Assembly: GCA_900545405.1 (NCBI GenBank)
Contig: UQYT01000010.1
Coordinates: 1 to 64,000 of the forward strand
Direction of reading: 5' to 3'
Length of the DNA: 64,000 nucleotides
From: an uncultured Eubacteriales bacterium
Lineage (GTDB): Bacteria > Bacillota > Clostridia > Oscillospirales > Oscillospiraceae
The position numbers were made by a program, and so were the translations under genes. Under the pieces are notes generated by a model that searched no databases, was not told the origin of the DNA, and saw nothing but the letters and a program-made list of their open reading frames with translations. Position 1 is the stretch's first letter, and each line of letters opens with the position of its first letter. Shown piece by piece: positions 54,692 through 64,000 of the stretch.

Positions 54692-56518
54692 ATGAACCAG
54701 TCGATACCGGTACAGAGCGGCGCGGGCGCCGTACTCAACAGGCTCCGCACCTTTTTCTCAAAGCCGCACAACGTCATTCTGCTGATACTCGGCATCATCC
54801 TGACCGTAACCACCGTGGCGCCCATCGTCGCCATAGTGCAGGACACATTTAAGATACACCCCGGCACCATCGACGCCCACCTCACCGGCAAGAGCGAGGG
54901 CTACACCATCGTCAACTACATAGACCTCTTCACCAGCAACGTCGCCAAGACCAACCTCTGGACGCCGCTCTGGAACACGGTGCTGCTCTCGGTGGGCAGC
55001 TGCTTTGTCGCGGTGCTCTACGGCGGGCTCTTTGCGTTCCTCGTCACGCGCTCCAACCTCGCGTGGAAGAAATACCTCAGCTCCATCTTCATCTTCCCCT
55101 ACATCATGCCGCAGTGGACGCTGGCCGTCGTGTGGCAGAACGTGTTCAACTCCAACGCCGTCACCGGCACGTCCAACGGCCTGCTCGCCGCGACGCTGGG
55201 GGTCCAGATGCCGATGTGGTGGTGCAAGGGCCTGTTCCCGAGCGTCATAGTCCTCGGCCTGCACTACTCGGCCTTCGCCTACATCCTCGTCGGCGGCATC
55301 TTCCGCAACATGGACGCCAACCTCGAGGAGGCCGCCACCATCCTCGACACACCGAAGTGGAAAACCATGTTCAGGGTCACGCTGCCCATGGTGAAGCCCG
55401 CGATACTCTCCACCATCCTGCTCGTGTTCTCCAGCGCGATGGGCTCCTACCCCGTGCCGCACTACCTCGGCCTCACGACCCTCTCGACCAAGTACGTCTC
55501 CCTGAACTCTCGATACACCGGCGAGGCCAGCATACTCGCCATCATAATGATGATCTTCGGCATCGTCATCATGCTCATGAACCAGATGTCGCTCCGCAGC
55601 CGCAAGAGCTACACCACCGTCACCGGCAAGTCCGGCCAGAGCTCCAAGATAAACCTCGGCAAGGCCGGGCGCTTCATCATCGCGCTCATTCTGGTCATCC
55701 TGACCTTCTTCACCAGCATATTCCCCATCGTCTCCTTTGCCTTCGAGACCTTCCTGCCGAACCCGGGAGATTACAGCTTCCTCTACACGGGCGACGCCTC
55801 CAACCTCACGACCAAGTGGTGGATCACCAGCGAGAACATCACCGAAAACGGCATGTACGGCCAGAAGGGCATACTCTATAACCAAACCATCTGGTCTGCC
55901 TTCAAGGGCACCATACTCGTCGCGGTGTGCTGTGCCCTGATAGCCGGTACCATAGGCACGATGATAGGCTACGCGGTGGCCAAAAAGCGGCGAAGTAAAT
56001 GGGCCAACTACGTAAACTCCATTGCCTTCCTGCCCTACCTGATGCCCTCCCTCGCGGTCGGCGCGGCGTTCTTCATCCTGTTCTCGAACGAGCACCTCAA
56101 CCTCTTCAACACCTACACGCTGCTCATCATCGCGGGCACGGTGAAGTACATACCCTTCGCCTCGCGCAGCTCGCTCAACTCCATGCTCCAGCTCTCGGGC
56201 GAGATAGAGGAGGCGGCCATAATCCAGGACGTGCCCTGGGTGAAGCGTATGACGCGCATAATCATACCCATCCAGAAGTCGTCCATCATCAGCGGCTACA
56301 TGCTGCCCTTCATGACCTGCCTGCGCGAGCTCTCGCTCTTCATGCTGCTCTGCGTCCAGGGCTTCATCCTCTCGACGACGCTCGACTACTTCGACGAGAT
56401 GGGCCTCTACGCCTTCTCGAGCGGCATAAATCTGATACTCATCATCACCATTCTGGTCTGCAACACCCTCGTCAACAAGGTGACCGGCGCCAGTCTGGAC
56501 AAAGGGATAGGAGGTTAA
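54692..56518 (+). CDS. ABC transporter permease, fused double-domain (FbpB/AfuB type)
   Basis: 608 residues with about twelve membrane helices: two BinDP-type permease domains fused in one chain. Each has its EAA coupling loop: EEAATILDTPKWKTMFRVTLP near 213 and EEAAIIQDVPWVKRMTRIIIP near 506. Fused permeases are characteristic of the ferric-iron / 2-aminoethylphosphonate / phosphoglycerate-like import family. ATG 54692 has GGAAGGAGAG upstream. Codons further upstream lie within the terminator. The ATPase gene follows three bases after the stop. Confidence 0.92.
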   Translation: MNQSIPVQSGAGAVLNRLRTFFSKPHNVILLILGIILTVTTVAPIVAIVQDTFKIHPGTIDAHLTGKSEGYTIVNYIDLFTSNVAKTNLWTPLWNTVLLSVGSCFVAVLYGGLFAFLVTRSNLAWKKYLSSIFIFPYIMPQWTLAVVWQNVFNSNAVTGTSNGLLAATLGVQMPMWWCKGLFPSVIVLGLHYSAFAYILVGGIFRNMDANLEEAATILDTPKWKTMFRVTLPMVKPAILSTILLVFSSAMGSYPVPHYLGLTTLSTKYVSLNSRYTGEASILAIIMMIFGIVIMLMNQMSLRSRKSYTTVTGKSGQSSKINLGKAGRFIIALILVILTFFTSIFPIVSFAFETFLPNPGDYSFLYTGDASNLTTKWWITSENITENGMYGQKGILYNQTIWSAFKGTILVAVCCALIAGTIGTMIGYAVAKKRRSKWANYVNSIAFLPYLMPSLAVGAAFFILFSNEHLNLFNTYTLLIIAGTVKYIPFASRSSLNSMLQLSGEIEEAAIIQDVPWVKRMTRIIIPIQKSSIISGYMLPFMTCLRELSLFMLLCVQGFILSTTLDYFDEMGLYAFSSGINLILIITILVCNTLVNKVTGASLDKGIGG

Positions 56519-56521
56519 ACC

Positions 56522-58168
<1,647 letters not shown>

Positions 58169-58180
58169 CCTTACGGCAGT

Positions 58181-58206
58181 GCGGCGGGGGCAAAAGCCTC
58201 CGCCGC
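58181..58206 (+). terminator. Probable terminator of the ABC importer operon
   Basis: GCGGCGGGGGC (58181-58191) / GCCTCCGCCGC (58196-58206) with one G-U pair and an AAAA loop. The following TTCTTGTGTTTT is T-rich but interrupted, so read-through into the HAD gene is possible. Confidence 0.7.
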
Positions 58207-58233
58207 ATTCTTGTGTTTTCTGGTGAGGTCTGC

Positions 58234-59028
58234 ATGATAAAACTCATAGTAAGCGACATAGACGGCACTCTGCTGCCCTACGGCTCCGCGGCGCTGGACG
58301 AAAAGCTCTTCGAGCTGATACTGCGCCTTCGCGAGCGGGGCGTGATCTTCTGCCCGGCCTCCGGGCGGCAGTACCACTCGCTGCGCGCGCTCTTCGCCCC
58401 GGTCTGCGACGAGCTGACCTATCTCTGCGAAAACGGCGCCATAGTCTACGGCCCCGGCCCGGAGGACAAGGCCGCCGTGCTGGGCAAGACGGTCATGGAC
58501 CGCGAGACGGCCCTCGACCTCGTGCGCGACATACTGGCCCTGCCCGGGGGCAGACCGCTGATCTCCGGCGCGAACACCAGCTACATCCTGCCCGGCGACC
58601 CGGACTATGAACACCTCATGCGCGACATAAAGGGCAACAACGTCGCCGTCATCGACCGGCCCGAGGACGTGCCCGAGGACATCATAAAGCTGGCCACCTA
58701 CTGCCCGGAGGGCACGGGCCCGACCCGCCACGCCCTGGGCCCAAAGTGGGACGGCCGCCTGAGCATGTGCTCCGCCGGGCCGGACTGGGTGGACTTTACG
58801 ATAGCGGACAAGGCGCTCGGCCTCGAGACGCTCTGCGCGGCGCTGGGCGTAGACCCGGGCGAGTGCGCCGCCTTCGGCGACAACTGGAACGACGCGCCCA
58901 TGCTGAAAAAGGCCGGCCGCGGCTACATCATGGCCACGTCCGACCCGAACCTCCGCGCGCAGTTTGCATTGCAGTGCGAAAACGTGGAAAAGGTGCTGGA
59001 AAACTTCCTTGAAATGGGTGAGATATAG
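58234..59028 (+). CDS. HAD-superfamily phosphatase (Cof/sucrose-phosphatase type)
   Basis: A 264-residue HAD IIB hydrolase. Motif I is SDIDGTLL with nucleophile Asp8 and Asp10. Motif II is near CPASGRQYHSL, and motif IV is FGDNWNDAPMLKKAG. These enzymes dephosphorylate sugar phosphates, FMN or similar small molecules. ATG 58234 is preferred to GTG 58213 because GGTGAGG lies just upstream of the ATG. It directly abuts the second binding-protein gene (stop 59026-59028, start 59029), so it belongs to the sensor string. A phosphatase linked to an importer and sensor suggests a phosphorylated substrate, as inference. Confidence 0.88.
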   Translation: MIKLIVSDIDGTLLPYGSAALDEKLFELILRLRERGVIFCPASGRQYHSLRALFAPVCDELTYLCENGAIVYGPGPEDKAAVLGKTVMDRETALDLVRDILALPGGRPLISGANTSYILPGDPDYEHLMRDIKGNNVAVIDRPEDVPEDIIKLATYCPEGTGPTRHALGPKWDGRLSMCSAGPDWVDFTIADKALGLETLCAALGVDPGECAAFGDNWNDAPMLKKAGRGYIMATSDPNLRAQFALQCENVEKVLENFLEMGEI

Positions 59029-60045
59029 ATGAAACGCGCCCTGGCCCTTGCGCTCACGATACTCCTGCTCGCGCTCTCCGGCTGCGCCGGGGGCACGGAC
59101 GTCTCCGGCTTCGCGCCCGGCGAGGGCGAGAGGCTGGTCATCTATACCTCGCACAAGGAGGAGGTCTACGGCCCCATCGTCAAGGAGTTCCAGCAGCGCA
59201 CGGGCATCTGGGTCGAGGTCGTCACCGGCGGCAGCAACGAGCTGCTGGAGCGCATCGCCATGGAGGCCGAGAGCGGCGAGCCGGTCTGTGACCTCATGTT
59301 CGGCGGCGGCGTGGAGAGCCTCGCGGCCTATGAGGACTGCTTCGAGCCCTGCAAGCCCGAGGGCGTGGAGTATCTGCGCGACGTCGGCCTCTCGGCGGAC
59401 GACCTCTGGACGCCGTTTTCCAGCCTGCCCATGGTGCTCGTCTACAACACCCGCCTCGTCCCGGAGGGCGAGGTCACCGGCTGGGCCGACCTGCTCGACC
59501 CGCGCTGGAAGGGCCGCATCGCCTTTGCAGACCCCACCGTCTCCGGCTCCGGCTACACCGCGGCGCTGACGCTCTTCAGCTGCATCGAGGGCGACGACTG
59601 GGACATCCTCGCCGAGCTTGTCGCGAATCTCGACGGCGGCGAGCTGCCCGACTCCGGCGACGTGGTCGAGAGCGTGCGCAGCGGCAGCCGCTACATAGGC
59701 GTCACGCTCGAGGAGACCGCGCTCAAGCAGCTCTCGCCCGAGGTGGCCATCGTCTATCCCGCCGAGGGCACCAGCGCCGTGCCCGACGGCTGCGCGCTGA
59801 TAAAGGGCGCGCGGCACCCGGAGAACGCACGCGCCTTTCTGGAGTTCGTGATAGGCCGCGACGTGCAGGAACTGCTGGTCTCCGACCTCAGCCGCCGCAG
59901 CGTCCGCACCGACGTGCACGCCCCCGAGGACCTGCCCGGCGAGGCCGAGCTCGGCATCATCGACTACGACGTCCACTGGGCGGGCTCCATCAAGGAGGAG
60001 TTCATCGCGCGCTGGACGGCGCTGATAGGGGAGGGCGGGGCATGA
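59029..60045 (+). CDS. Substrate-binding lipoprotein linked to a two-component system
   Basis: 338 residues. The signal peptide ends LLLALSGC (lipidated Cys19). A type II binding fold follows, opening RLVIYTSHKEEVYGPIVKEFQQRTGIWVEVVTGGSNELLERIAME, the pattern of FbpA/FutA/PgtC-type proteins. It starts on the base after the HAD stop and overlaps the kinase gene by four bases (ATGA). In PgtABC-type systems a binding protein in this position presents its ligand to the sensor kinase instead of to a permease. The same role is likely here because no permease adjoins it and the importer already has its own binding protein. Confidence 0.88.
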   Translation: MKRALALALTILLLALSGCAGGTDVSGFAPGEGERLVIYTSHKEEVYGPIVKEFQQRTGIWVEVVTGGSNELLERIAMEAESGEPVCDLMFGGGVESLAAYEDCFEPCKPEGVEYLRDVGLSADDLWTPFSSLPMVLVYNTRLVPEGEVTGWADLLDPRWKGRIAFADPTVSGSGYTAALTLFSCIEGDDWDILAELVANLDGGELPDSGDVVESVRSGSRYIGVTLEETALKQLSPEVAIVYPAEGTSAVPDGCALIKGARHPENARAFLEFVIGRDVQELLVSDLSRRSVRTDVHAPEDLPGEAELGIIDYDVHWAGSIKEEFIARWTALIGEGGA

Positions 60046-61712
60046 AGCGTCTGAGCGGCCTCTCCTTCCGAAACAAACTGCTGCTGGCCTTTCTGCTCAT
60101 CGGCGTCGTGCCGCTGCTTATCTTCACGGTGCTGATGCTCAACATCTTCCGCGTCACGCTCGCGGGAAACGCCCGGGACGCGGCGGAGGCGGAGCTCTCC
60201 GGCGCGGCGCGGGCCATTGACACGCTGCTCGCGGGCGGCGCGCAGGTGCTCGACGCGCTCTCGGACGACGAGCTCGTCCGCGCGGAGCTGACCGACCCCG
60301 GCGCGGAGCCGCCGCAGAGCGTGTACGACGCGCTCTACACCCTCTCGAGCGAGCTGCGCGGCCAGGCGGACTTCGCGCTATACTCGGCGGAGGGCGAGCT
60401 GCTCTTCACCACCGGCACGGGCAGCGCGGGCAGCCTGGGCACGCACTGGGGCCTGCTCAACGCCGCCGCGGCCTCCGGGGACACGGCCTACGCCGGCAGC
60501 GAGGGCAATATGCTCGCCGCGCGTGCCGTCACCGAAGGGGCCGGGCCCGTGGGCTACGCCGTGATGAGCCTGAGCCCCGCCCAGCTGGAGGAGCTATTCT
60601 CGGCCTACGTAGGCATGGGCGGCATTCTGCTGCTAGACCCCTACTGGGACTGCGTCTACCGCTCCGCCAACGCCGGGGATGAGGCCCTCGCGCCGCACCT
60701 GCGCGAGCAGCTGCTCAACGGTGAGCCGCTCTCGGACGGCACGGGCGGCAGCTTCTACGTGAGCGAGAGCGCCGAGACGGGCTTTTTCCTGCTCTACCGC
60801 CAGCCGGAGCCGGTGGCGGACTGGGTCATGCGCCTGCTCTACCTGGTCGCGGCGCTGACCATCGTCATCTGCGTCGCGCTCTGCGCGCTGGTGAGCATGA
60901 TGCTCAGCCGCCAGCTCTTCGAGCCCGTGCGCGAGCTCAACGCCGCCATGGGCGCGGTGGAGGAGGGCAACCTCGACACGCGCATCGACGTGCGCTCAAC
61001 GGATGAGCTGGGCCAGCTCGCGGGCCGCTTCAACCGCATGACGGAGCGCCTCGGCGCGCACCTGGAGGAGTCCGTCCGCCGACGTCAGGAACTCAGCGAC
61101 GCGCAGATACGCATGATGCAGGCGCAGCTCAACCCGCATTTCCTCTACAACACGCTCGACACCGTGAAGTGGATGGGCAAGATAAACCGCGTTCCCGAGG
61201 TCGCCACCGTCGCCGCCGACCTCGCGGACATCCTGCGCAGCAGCATCTCCGGCGACGAATTCGTGACGCTAGGCGAGGAGCTCACGACGCTGGACCGCTA
61301 TGTGGAGATACAGAGCATCCGCTTCCCCGGGAAATTCAGGCTGGTAAAGGACATCGACGCCGCGGCGCTCGACGTGCTGGTGCCGAAGCTGATGCTCCAG
61401 CCCATAGTGGAGAACGCCATCCTGCACGGGTTTGCGGACACGGGCGGCAGCATAACCGTCACCGCGAGGCTGAGTGGCGCGGAGCTGGAGGTCACGGTGG
61501 CGGACGACGGCTGCGGCATGTCGGAGGAGAGCCTGCGCCGCTTCCGCGAGGGCGGCCGGGGCGGCGAGCACCTGGGACTCAGGAACGTGGACGCGATACT
61601 GCGCCTGCACTACGGCGACGCCTACGGCCTGCGCTTCCCGCCCGTGAGCGGACACGGCACCTGCGTCGCGATAAGCCTGCCCGCCGTGAGGAAGGAGGAG
61701 GACGAATGCTGA
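60042..61712 (+). CDS. YesM-type sensor histidine kinase
   Basis: 556 residues: TM1 (about 13-36), an extracellular domain of about 225 residues with a dCache-like look, TM2 (about 262-288), HAMP (about 288-340), then the His_kinase domain with His366 in QAQLNPHFLYNTLDTVKWMG. HATPase_c includes VENAILHGFADTGG and DDGCGMSEE. It is the LytS/YesM class that pairs with AraC-type regulators. It overlaps both neighbours, so binding protein, kinase and regulator are made together. Confidence 0.93.
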   Translation: MKRLSGLSFRNKLLLAFLLIGVVPLLIFTVLMLNIFRVTLAGNARDAAEAELSGAARAIDTLLAGGAQVLDALSDDELVRAELTDPGAEPPQSVYDALYTLSSELRGQADFALYSAEGELLFTTGTGSAGSLGTHWGLLNAAAASGDTAYAGSEGNMLAARAVTEGAGPVGYAVMSLSPAQLEELFSAYVGMGGILLLDPYWDCVYRSANAGDEALAPHLREQLLNGEPLSDGTGGSFYVSESAETGFFLLYRQPEPVADWVMRLLYLVAALTIVICVALCALVSMMLSRQLFEPVRELNAAMGAVEEGNLDTRIDVRSTDELGQLAGRFNRMTERLGAHLEESVRRRQELSDAQIRMMQAQLNPHFLYNTLDTVKWMGKINRVPEVATVAADLADILRSSISGDEFVTLGEELTTLDRYVEIQSIRFPGKFRLVKDIDAAALDVLVPKLMLQPIVENAILHGFADTGGSITVTARLSGAELEVTVADDGCGMSEESLRRFREGGRGGEHLGLRNVDAILRLHYGDAYGLRFPPVSGHGTCVAISLPAVRKEEDEC

Positions 61713-62434
61713 AGGTCGTTGTGATAGAGGACGAGGAGCTGGTGCGACGGGGCATAGTCATGGCCGTGGACTGGGCCTCCGTGGACTGCGAGGTGGTCGG
61801 CGAGGCCTCAAACGGCGAGGCGGGGCTGGAACTCATAGCTCGCGAGCGGCCCGACATCGTCGTGACCGACATCCGCATGCCGCGCATGGACGGTCTGGAG
61901 ATGCTCCGCCGACTGCGAGAGGAGGGCTGCGGCGCGAGCGTGATACTGCTCACCGCGTACAGCGACTTCACATATGCGCAGTCGGCGCTCAAGCTCGGGG
62001 CGGTGGACTATCTGCTCAAGCCCTTCCACGACGGGGAGCTGGAGGCCGCCGTGCAGCGCATCTCCGGCCGCGGCCGCGAACAGCCGCGCCCCGGCGATTT
62101 TGCAGACATAAGCTCGAAGAACCGCAACGTCATGCAGGCGATAGAGTACATGAACGCGAACTACAACGACCCGGAGCTGAACGTCGGCGCCGTGGCCCGC
62201 AGCGTGGGGCTGAGCGAGGGGCACCTGAGCCACATCTTCAAAAAGGAGACGGACTACACCCTCAACGGCTACATCACCGCCTGCCGCATGCACATGGCCA
62301 TGCACCTTCTGCGCGAGCGCCGCCTGCGCGTGAGCGAGGTCGCCGAGCGCGTCGGGTACCGGGACATCGCGTACTTCAGCAGCACCTTCAAAAAGTTCAC
62401 CGGCAGCTCGCCGACGGAGTACCAGAACAGCTGA
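61706..62434 (+). CDS. YesN-type response regulator with AraC DNA-binding domain
   Basis: 242 residues. Receiver domain with phospho-acceptor Asp55 in DIVVTDIRMPRMDGLEM and the KPFHDGEL switch. A short linker then leads to a two-helix-turn-helix AraC domain (about 140-242) containing VGLSEGHLSHIFKKETDYTLNGYI and the terminal GYRDIAYFSSTFKKFTGSSPTEYQ signature. GGAGGAGG precedes ATG 61706 within the kinase 3-prime end. Its most likely target is the importer operon starting at 53192, by proximity. It ends at a strong terminator. Confidence 0.94.
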   Translation: MLKVVVIEDEELVRRGIVMAVDWASVDCEVVGEASNGEAGLELIARERPDIVVTDIRMPRMDGLEMLRRLREEGCGASVILLTAYSDFTYAQSALKLGAVDYLLKPFHDGELEAAVQRISGRGREQPRPGDFADISSKNRNVMQAIEYMNANYNDPELNVGAVARSVGLSEGHLSHIFKKETDYTLNGYITACRMHMAMHLLRERRLRVSEVAERVGYRDIAYFSSTFKKFTGSSPTEYQNS

Positions 62435-62448
62435 CGCCGGACGCGATA

Positions 62449-62480
62449 CGGAGGCCCCGTGCGGGGCCTCCGTTCCTTTT
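62449..62480 (+). terminator. Terminator of the sensor operon
   Basis: A perfect 10-bp stem CGGAGGCCCC (62449-62458) / GGGGCCTCCG (62463-62472), loop GTGC, then TTCCTTTT. Confidence 0.9.
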
Positions 62481-62508
62481 GAGCGGGCGCCGCGTGCAAA
62501 AACCACCA

Positions 62509-62538
62509 TCGACAAACCCGGAGCGGCTGTGTTAAACT
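62509..62538 (+). promoter_or_regulatory. Sigma-A promoter for the MFS-like gene
   Basis: TCGACA (62509-62514), an 18-bp spacer and TAAACT (62533-62538), with a TGt extension. The leader is about 45 nt. Confidence 0.55.
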
Positions 62539-62589
62539 GGCAGGGAACAATGCGCGCTCTCGGGCGTCTTAAACTAGGGGTGCTGCGGA

Positions 62590-63579
62590 TTGAAACTGCT
62601 CATTTGCAACTCCCTTGCCCACTTCCTGACGGACGCCGTATGCGCGTCGGCGCTTTTCGGTCCGATAGCCGCGGCGGGCGGGGACTTCTCCCTGGCGTTG
62701 ATAATATATAACACCGTCGCATTCACGTTCCAGTGCATCGCCGGACTGCTGGCGGACTTGCTCCGGCGGCATGAGCGCCACGCGGCGCTCGGACTGGCGT
62801 TATGCGCCGCGGGAGCGGCGATACCCATGCCCGGCTATGCGGCCGCCGCGGTGCTAGGACTCGGGAACTGCGTCTTTCACGTCGCGGGCGGCACGGTCAC
62901 GCTCAAGGGCAGCGCGAACGCCGGGCCTCTGGGCGTGTTCGTCGCGCCCGGAGCCGTCGGACTGGCGCTCGGCACGCTCTGGCCGGAGCTCAGGCCCTGG
63001 CTCTGCGCCGCGGCGCTGCTGGCCGCCGCCGCAATGTGGCTCTCGGCCCGGGACGAGCCGGAGCTCGTCAGGCGTCCGCCAGGCCGCGTGCCCTGGGGCG
63101 CCGTCGCCGCGCTCACCCTCGCCGTCGCCGTCCGTGCGATAGGCGGCTGCGCGGCGGACTTCCCCTGGAAGACCACCGCGGTGATGGGCCTTGTGACGGC
63201 TGTTTTGGTCTTTGCGGGCAAGAGCCTCGGCGGCTTTGTCTGCGACAGGCTCGGCCCCACGCGGACCGCGCTCATCTCCGTGCCCGCCGCCGCGGTGCTC
63301 ACCGCCTTCTGCGCCGCCTGGGCCGTGCCCGCGCTCGTCGGGCAGCTGCTGCTGAACCTCACCATGCCCGTCACGCTCTGGCTCATCTACCGTGCCATGC
63401 CGGAGAGCCCGGGCTTCGCCTTCGGCCTCGCCGCCTCGGCGCTCTGGCCCGGAACGCTCGCGGGCCAGCTCATAAGCCTCACCGGGGCCTGGAACAGCGC
63501 GCTCATCCTCGTCTCCTTCGCCGCGGGACTCGCGGCCATCATATATGCGGAAAAGAAACTATCGGAGGTGCCGGTATGA
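62590..63579 (+). CDS. MFS-like membrane transporter
   Basis: 329 residues with about ten to eleven membrane helices, shorter than the usual 400 of MFS carriers. The loop GLGNCVFHVAGGTVTLKGS resembles the FHPxG-type loop of fosmidomycin-resistance (Fsr) carriers. FAGKSLGGFVCDRLGPTRTA is an MFS A-motif-like loop between helices. The TTG start at 62590 has AGGGGTG seven bases upstream. Substrate is unknown. Drug resistance should not be assumed from this distant likeness. It overlaps the next tiny gene by four bases. Confidence 0.8.
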   Translation: MKLLICNSLAHFLTDAVCASALFGPIAAAGGDFSLALIIYNTVAFTFQCIAGLLADLLRRHERHAALGLALCAAGAAIPMPGYAAAAVLGLGNCVFHVAGGTVTLKGSANAGPLGVFVAPGAVGLALGTLWPELRPWLCAAALLAAAAMWLSARDEPELVRRPPGRVPWGAVAALTLAVAVRAIGGCAADFPWKTTAVMGLVTAVLVFAGKSLGGFVCDRLGPTRTALISVPAAAVLTAFCAAWAVPALVGQLLLNLTMPVTLWLIYRAMPESPGFAFGLAASALWPGTLAGQLISLTGAWNSALILVSFAAGLAAIIYAEKKLSEVPV

Positions 63580-63770
63580 AAAAACTGAAAGCCACCCTCT
63601 CCGCCGCCGCGGCGGCGCTCTGCCTCGCGGTCCCCGCCTTTGCGGACATCGCCGTCGAACCGGAGCCCACCCCGGGCGCGGACGCCCCGCTCATAGTCGC
63701 CCTGGTCCTGGTAGCCGCCGTGGCGGTCATCCTCGTTTCGGCCTTCATAGTCAGAAAGAAGCACAGATGA
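63576..63770 (+). CDS. Tiny secreted/membrane protein 1
   Basis: 64 residues. A signal peptide (KKLKATLSAAAAALCLAVPAFA, cut after about residue 23) is followed by a short acidic proline-rich linker (VEPEPTPGADAP). A membrane helix (about 40-58) and a basic tail RKKHR follow. The mature protein would be a single-pass peptide of about 41 residues. GGAGGTG lies seven bases before the ATG, and starts and stops overlap by four bases on both sides, which strongly supports translation. I do not recognise a family. Confidence 0.75.
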   Translation: MKKLKATLSAAAAALCLAVPAFADIAVEPEPTPGADAPLIVALVLVAAVAVILVSAFIVRKKHR

Positions 63771-64000
63771 AAAGGCTGTTTCGCATAGCGCTGCTGGCGC
63801 TCGCCTTTGCCGGGTGCTTCACGCTCTTCGCCCTCGCCGAATCCGCCGGGGCGGTGCTCACGGTGTTCATCGGCATACAGGCGGCGCTCGTGGTGCTGGC
63901 GGTGATCGTAATCGCCGCCGCGGTCATAATCATACGCTCAGGTAAAAAGATGCGCTCGGACGCCGAGCCGCCCGGGCAAGCGAGGAGGAAAAAGAAATGA
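63767..64000 (+). CDS. Tiny membrane protein 2
   Basis: 77 residues ending at TGA 63998-64000, the last bases of the window. There are two hydrophobic segments (about 5-24, possibly a signal anchor, and 29-56) and a strongly basic tail (SGKKMRSDAEPPGQARRKKK). It overlaps the preceding tiny gene by four bases and so appears to be the third member of one translationally coupled unit with the MFS-like gene. No family recognised. Confidence 0.72.
   Translation: MKRLFRIALLALAFAGCFTLFALAESAGAVLTVFIGIQAALVVLAVIVIAAAVIIIRSGKKMRSDAEPPGQARRKKK

Overview
This 64-kb window is chromosomal DNA from a GC-rich, endospore-forming Gram-positive bacterium, most likely a gut-type Clostridia of the Oscillospiraceae kind. 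Evidence for this: strong Shine-Dalgarno sites with frequent TTG and GTG starts; sigma-A promoters, often with an extended TGn -10; a Firmicutes gene order (walRK-yycHI-walJ-rlmH, yqfC-yqfD-phoH-ybeY-era-yqzL-recO, and a mraZ-to-ftsZ cluster); spore genes (ylbJ, yqfC, yqfD, spoVAC and an exosporium-like collagen protein); and a MurE carrying the DNPR signature of meso-diaminopimelate adding enzymes. The assignment below class level is inference. No rRNA, tRNA, CRISPR array, prophage or insertion sequence was seen. The one RNA gene is tmRNA.

Layout. 1-5 kb: tail of a dehydratase-activase-like gene, an M42 aminopeptidase, a divergent TetR regulator / O6-alkylguanine repair pair, a zinc-ribbon membrane protein, a collagen-like beta-helix protein with a sigma-K-type promoter, and an APH-fold kinase. 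5-6.7 kb: the trans-translation locus, read leftwards as smpB, a cyclophilin, a set of 36-bp palindromic repeats, and ssrA. 7.1-17.8 kb: a long rightward set of NUDIX hydrolase, WalR, WalK, YycH-like, YycI-like, MurA, WalJ, RlmH, a DUF2007-like protein, phosphohexomutase and a two-subunit chromate-type transporter. 17.8-29.3 kb: ylbJ (leftward) and the yqfC-to-mutS2 block, diverging from one compact pair of overlapping sigma-E-like promoters. 29.4-34 kb: HPr, a drug/metabolite transporter, uvrC, rsmD, coaD and a coiled-coil protein. 34.1-47.1 kb: the division and cell wall cluster, starting at a promoter followed by 10-bp MraZ-type boxes. It lacks murF, murD, murC, murB and ftsA, and it carries a second murA behind a 0.4-kb structured intergenic element.

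47.2-52 kb: a second OmpR-type two-component system, then a leftward lipoprotein / GH13 amylase pair and an isolated spoVAC. 52.2-58.2 kb: an inositol-monophosphatase-family enzyme, then an iron/phosphonate-type ABC importer (binding protein, terminator, fused double permease, and an ATPase with an insertion of about 120 residues). 58.2-62.4 kb: a HAD phosphatase, a second binding lipoprotein, a YesM-type kinase and a YesN-type regulator in one overlapping string. The last four look like an extracellular ligand-sensing unit that could control the importer. The window ends with an MFS-like protein and two tiny membrane proteins encoded in overlapping frames.

How it works together: most of the window is core biology, namely wall synthesis and division, its WalRK control, ribosome rescue and maturation, DNA repair and sporulation. 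The less ordinary parts are the collagen/beta-helix spore-surface candidate, the overlapping sporulation promoters, the hairpin-dense intergenic elements near 5.5 and 43.5 kb, the trimmed division cluster, and the importer with its enlarged ATPase and linked binding-protein sensor.
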